DNA of 64,000 nt from Parvularculaceae bacterium. GTDB taxonomy: Bacteria > Pseudomonadota > Alphaproteobacteria > Caulobacterales > Parvularculaceae. How positions within the stretch are numbered: position 1 is the stretch's first letter; each line of letters starts with the position of its first letter. The stretch lies in assembly GCA_020446945.1 (NCBI GenBank), contig JAGRDS010000014.1, positions 2,769-66,768 on the forward strand, read 5' to 3'. The translations under genes were made by a program, and so were the position numbers. The notes beneath the pieces were generated by a model. It ran no database searches. It saw only the letters and a program-made list of their open reading frames with translations, and had not been told where the DNA came from. Below are positions 60,922 to 64,000 of the stretch, in pieces.

Positions 60922-63186
60922 TCAGGCGCGCAGCTGATCGGCGATCGGCAAGGTGCGGATGCGCTTTCCCGTCGCTTCGAAAATCGCATGCGCGAGCGCG
61001 GGCGCGAGCGGCGGAATGCCCATCTCGCCCATGCCGGACGGCGCATCGCCATTGTCGATAATGTGCGTTTCGATGACAGGCGGCGCGTCGGCGATTTTCA
61101 TCAGCGGATAGGTATCGAAATTGGATGTCGTCACGCGCCCGCCCTCGATCTCGATCGCAAGACGCAGCGCCGTCGACAGGCCGTCGTTAACGCCCGATTC
61201 AAGCTGCGCGATAACGCCGTTCGGATTGACGACGCTGCCGATATCGACAGCCGCGACGACGCGCGTCGTCTTAAGCCGCCCGTCGCCGTCGACTTCGACA
61301 TCGACGACCTGCGCGCAATAGCCGCCGAACGTGAAATGCCCGGCGATGCCGCGCCCGCGTCCCGGCGGCGTTTTCTCGCCATAGGCGCCTTTTTCGGCCG
61401 CGAGTTTGAGGCACGCCGCGAGCCGTCCGGGATTGAACACAGGCCCGCCGTGATTTTTGTAGGGAATTTCGCGCGGCTCGCCGAGAAGGCGCAGGCGGAG
61501 GGCGAGCGGGTCTTCGCCGCGCCGGTGGGCGATCTCGTTCAAAAAGCTCTGAACGACGAAGGCGTTCGCCGTATGTGCGGGCGCGCGCCACGATCCGCGC
61601 GGCGCGCCCGATCGCGCGGAAAAATACTCAAGCCTGTAATTCGGCGTCATATTGGCCGGAAAATCATCGTCCCAGAATTCCGACGTCCAGTATTCGTCTT
61701 CCGGCAGACCCTCGCGCCGATAATATTTCGACGCGCTCGCGAGGCGGTGCGTCCAGCCGGTCAATTCGCCCGCATCGTTGAACGCCGCCTTCAGTTCATG
61801 CATGCCGGCGGGGCGGTAAAAATCGTGCTGGAGGTCGTCTTCGCGCGTCCAGAGAAGTTTCACCGGTTTTGCGACCGCCTGGCTGATGAGCGCAGCCTCC
61901 ACCGCATAGTCGTTCGAAAGACGCCGGCCGAACCCGCCGCCAAGGCGCGTCGGCAACACCTTGACGTCCAGCCGCTCGCGGCCGAGCGCGGCGGCGACCA
62001 TGCGATTGCAGCTCGACGGCGTTTGCGTCGGCGCGATGATCGTAACGGCGTCCGCGCGCACATCGGCGAGCGCGTTTTGCGGCTCCAGCGGCGCATGGCT
62101 GACATAAGGCTCCCAATATGTCGCCTCGTAGGTTTCGGCGGCGCCGGCGAAAGCGGCGTCGAAATCGCCGTCATGGCGCGCGATCCGTCCGGCGCCGGAC
62201 AGGAGATCGGCGCAATGCCGTTTGAAACTCTCCGATGATTCATCCGCATAAGGACCATGGTCCCATTCGATCCGGAGCGCGCGCCGGCCCTTCATCGCCG
62301 CCCAGAGCGATGTCGCGACGACTGCGTAACCTTCCGCCTGCACGTCATAGGGACCGTCAAGCGGCGGGCGGCGCACCTTGACGACATCGACGACGCCGTC
62401 GACGGCGCGCGCGGCGCTGTCGTCCACCGATATCGCGGTTCCATCGAAATAGGGGCAGCGCTCCATAACGGCGTGCAGCATGCCCGGCAACGTCGCATCT
62501 ATGCCGTATACGGCGCGTCCGGTGACGATGGCGCGCGCGTTTTTCATTTTCTGCGGCTTGCCGATAATCCTGAACCGGCTGCGCGGTTTGAGCGCCGGCG
62601 CCTCGGCGGGCGGGGCGATGGCGGCGGCTTCCTGTGCGAGCGCGCCGTAGCTCGCCGAGCGTCCGGTCCCTTCATGCGTGACGACGCCGTTCGCGGCGGT
62701 CAATTCCGCAACCGGAACGCCGAAACGTTCGGCGGCGGCGGCGACCAGCAATGTGCGCGCGAGCGCGCCGGCCCGACGCAAGGCTTCCCAGTTTTCCGGG
62801 ATCGATGTCGAACCGCCCGAACCTTGCGGAACGTGTTTCCAGGTGATCTCGCCGTCATCGCCGGTTTTAAGGCCGAGCGGCATCTGGACCATGCGCACTT
62901 TGTCGAAGTCGACTTCAAGTTCTTCCGCGACCAGCATCGGCAGGGACGTATCGACGCCCTGGCCCATTTCCGGATTGGGCGAGCCGATCACGATCGTCTC
63001 GTCCGCGTTTATGACGACGAAGGGACCGATCTCGCCTTCGAACCATTCAAGCGCGGGGGGTGGGGCATCCTGTTCAAGTTTCGCCCGGCGCGCGCAGGAG
63101 GCGAGGGGCGCGGCGATAATGAGCGCGCCGGCGGCGCCGGCATAGCGAAGAATGTCGCGGCGGGATGAAATTATCGGCGCGTTCAT
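60922..63186 (-). CDS. Molybdopterin hydroxylase large subunit (IorB / isoquinoline 1-oxidoreductase beta)
   Basis: A 754-residue molybdenum-binding subunit of the xanthine-oxidase family. The N-terminus carries a twin-arginine export signal ([20 protein letters not shown]) that leads to the periplasm. Cofactor contacts lie in [39 protein letters not shown] and [20 protein letters not shown], with the C-terminal [18 protein letters not shown] glutamate region. Enzymes of this type oxidise aldehydes or N-heterocycles with a 2Fe-2S small subunit and usually a cytochrome c. The start overlaps the small-subunit stop. The true substrate is unknown. Confidence 0.94.
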   Translation of the reverse strand: MNAPIISSRRDILRYAGAAGALIIAAPLASCARRAKLEQDAPPPALEWFEGEIGPFVVINADETIVIGSPNPEMGQGVDTSLPMLVAEELEVDFDKVRMVQMPLGLKTGDDGEITWKHVPQGSGGSTSIPENWEALRRAGALARTLLVAAAAERFGVPVAELTAANGVVTHEGTGRSASYGALAQEAAAIAPPAEAPALKPRSRFRIIGKPQKMKNARAIVTGRAVYGIDATLPGMLHAVMERCPYFDGTAISVDDSAARAVDGVVDVVKVRRPPLDGPYDVQAEGYAVVATSLWAAMKGRRALRIEWDHGPYADESSESFKRHCADLLSGAGRIARHDGDFDAAFAGAAETYEATYWEPYVSHAPLEPQNALADVRADAVTIIAPTQTPSSCNRMVAAALGRERLDVKVLPTRLGGGFGRRLSNDYAVEAALISQAVAKPVKLLWTREDDLQHDFYRPAGMHELKAAFNDAGELTGWTHRLASASKYYRREGLPEDEYWTSEFWDDDFPANMTPNYRLEYFSARSGAPRGSWRAPAHTANAFVVQSFLNEIAHRRGEDPLALRLRLLGEPREIPYKNHGGPVFNPGRLAACLKLAAEKGAYGEKTPPGRGRGIAGHFTFGGYCAQVVDVEVDGDGRLKTTRVVAAVDIGSVVNPNGVIAQLESGVNDGLSTALRLAIEIEGGRVTTSNFDTYPLMKIADAPPVIETHIIDNGDAPSGMGEMGIPPLAPALAHAIFEATGKRIRTLPIADQLRA

Positions 63187-63650
63187 GATGCGCGCCCCGC
63201 ACGCAGCGCCGCGGCGCGATGCACGCCCTTGCGCAGGCGATGATACGTTCCGCAGCGGCAGATATTCGTAAGCCCGTCGTCGATGTCCGCGTCGGTCGGG
63301 TCAGGTGTTTTTTCGAGAAACGCCGCGACCGCCATTATCTGTCCCGCCTGGCAATAGCCGCATTGCGCAACGTCTTCTTCAAGCCAGGCTTCCTGAACCG
63401 GATGCAGCGTCTCGCCGTCGGACAATCCTTCAATCGTCGTTACGGACGCGCCCTCGACCGAGGCCATCGGCGTCACGCAGGATCGCACCGCCGCACCGTC
63501 GACATGGACGGTGCACGCCCCGCAAAGCGCCGCGCCGCAGCCGAATTTTACGCCCGTCAGCCCCTGTTCCTCGCGCAGGAACCACAGCAGCGGCATGTCC
63601 GGGTCGCCGGCGTAATCGACCCGGCGTCCATTGACCTTCAATTGCGGCAT
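63183..63650 (-). CDS. (2Fe-2S) small subunit of the molybdopterin hydroxylase (IorA)
   Basis: A 155-residue ferredoxin-like protein with both clusters of the family. The plant-type 2Fe-2S site is [15 protein letters not shown] (residues about 38-52) and the helical second site is [10 protein letters not shown]...[10 protein letters not shown] (about 97-140). It passes electrons from the molybdenum centre of the overlapping IorB. It has no export signal, so it would be carried out with IorB by the Tat system. A cytochrome subunit gene, often third in such operons, is absent here. Confidence 0.95.
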   Translation of the reverse strand: MPQLKVNGRRVDYAGDPDMPLLWFLREEQGLTGVKFGCGAALCGACTVHVDGAAVRSCVTPMASVEGASVTTIEGLSDGETLHPVQEAWLEEDVAQCGYCQAGQIMAVAAFLEKTPDPTDADIDDGLTNICRCGTYHRLRKGVHRAAALRAGRAS

Positions 63651-63764
63651 TCTACCCTCCCGTTGATGCGCGGCGGCGACAAGTGTAGCGCCGCCCGGCG
63701 CCGAAAAGCCAAACGCTTCATCGCGATTGGGGCACGCCTCGCCGAAGGGAAAGGACGCGCGCGC

Positions 63765-64000
63765 CTAAATGTGAATGACCCTGCCATAGGCGTCCAAAGT
63801 CGCCTCATGCATCATTTCCGAAAGGGTCGGGTGCGGAAAGATCGTGTGCATCAGGTCTTCCTCCGTTCCCTCCATGGCGCGCGCGATGGCGTAGCCCTGG
63901 ATCAGCTCCGTCACTTCCGCGCCAATCATATGCGCGCCGAGCAATTCGCCGGTCGCCTCGTCGAATACCGTCTTGACCATGCCCTCCGGCTCGCCAAGCG
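63765..64000 (-). CDS. lpdA: Dihydrolipoamide dehydrogenase, C-terminal part (cut by window edge)
   Basis: The last 78 residues of the flavoprotein dimerisation domain, including ATGELLGAHMIGAEVTELIQ and the active-site base motif HTIFPHPTLSEMMHEA, where His-Pro-His-Pro-like residues form the acid-base pair with Glu. It is the E3 component of 2-oxo acid dehydrogenase complexes. The alphaproteobacterial ending TLDAYGRVIHI is present. Most of the gene lies beyond the window. Confidence 0.96.
   Translation of the reverse strand, partial: LGEPEGMVKTVFDEATGELLGAHMIGAEVTELIQGYAIARAMEGTEEDLMHTIFPHPTLSEMMHEATLDAYGRVIHI

Noticed and set aside
1-64000. CRISPR array, insertion sequence, prophage or defence island
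   Set aside because: No regularly spaced repeats, transposase, integrase or phage structural genes were seen. The content is mostly core metabolism and envelope genes.

Overview
The window is a GC-rich, gene-dense chromosome segment of an alphaproteobacterium. The markers are lineage-typical: the cell-cycle proteins TrcR and RcdA, COQ9 for ubiquinone, the TIGR02444, DUF1192 and YdcH small families, and the FdxA / S4 protein / SUV3-like helicase order. Together they suggest a Caulobacterales- or Parvularculales-like organism, but the species cannot be fixed from the sequence alone. Recognisable promoters share a pattern of TTGCGC or TTGCGT, a 17-18 base spacer, and TATA(G/C)N.

Layout. 1-5 kb: ferredoxin FdxA, S4 protein and an RNA helicase (minus strand), then L28 and a diverged VUT-like membrane protein. 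5-9 kb: an AT-rich Sel1-repeat protein, MazG, and an ilvE / SH3 / fxsA run. 9-14 kb: secreted or envelope proteins (alkaline phosphatase, penicillin-acylase-type Ntn hydrolase, MipA-like porin, entericidin-type lipoprotein). 14-23 kb: rpsU, COQ9, purEK, a GGDEF protein, ubiX, small YdcH proteins, an SDR with altered catalytic residues, and trcR. 23-36 kb: rcdA, rpmE, a paraoxonase-like protein coupled to thrC, an M16 peptidase, a GNAT, a membrane EAL protein, yqgE, a peroxiredoxin, rnhA, ispH and argS.

36-40 kb holds the most notable unit: a strong promoter, a near-consensus FMN riboswitch, a terminator-like hairpin ending at the start codon, a TonB-dependent receptor, and a translationally coupled MFS transporter. 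This reads as a flavin-controlled outer- plus inner-membrane uptake cassette. The receptor also carries a textbook EF-hand loop.

40-48 kb: agmatine deiminase overlapping msrA tail to tail, a tandem pair of related PEP-CTERM proteins, purB, an HhH protein with an OmpA protein, recJ and tRNA-Glu. 48-56 kb: an SDR/GFA/GST overlapping operon, rlmB, tRNA-Tyr, XdhC and a MocA-like nucleotidyltransferase, a class V aminotransferase, an NSS transporter, and a double-CDGSH/cupin fusion. 56-64 kb: malate synthase G, TauE/SafE, a CaiB-type CoA transferase, an IorAB-type molybdenum hydroxylase (which the XdhC/MocA pair may serve), and the C-terminal end of dihydrolipoamide dehydrogenase.

No insertion sequence, prophage, CRISPR array or rRNA operon was seen. 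Most neighbours look like ordinary core genes. The Sel1-repeat gene, with clearly lower GC, is the only compositional outlier I noticed.
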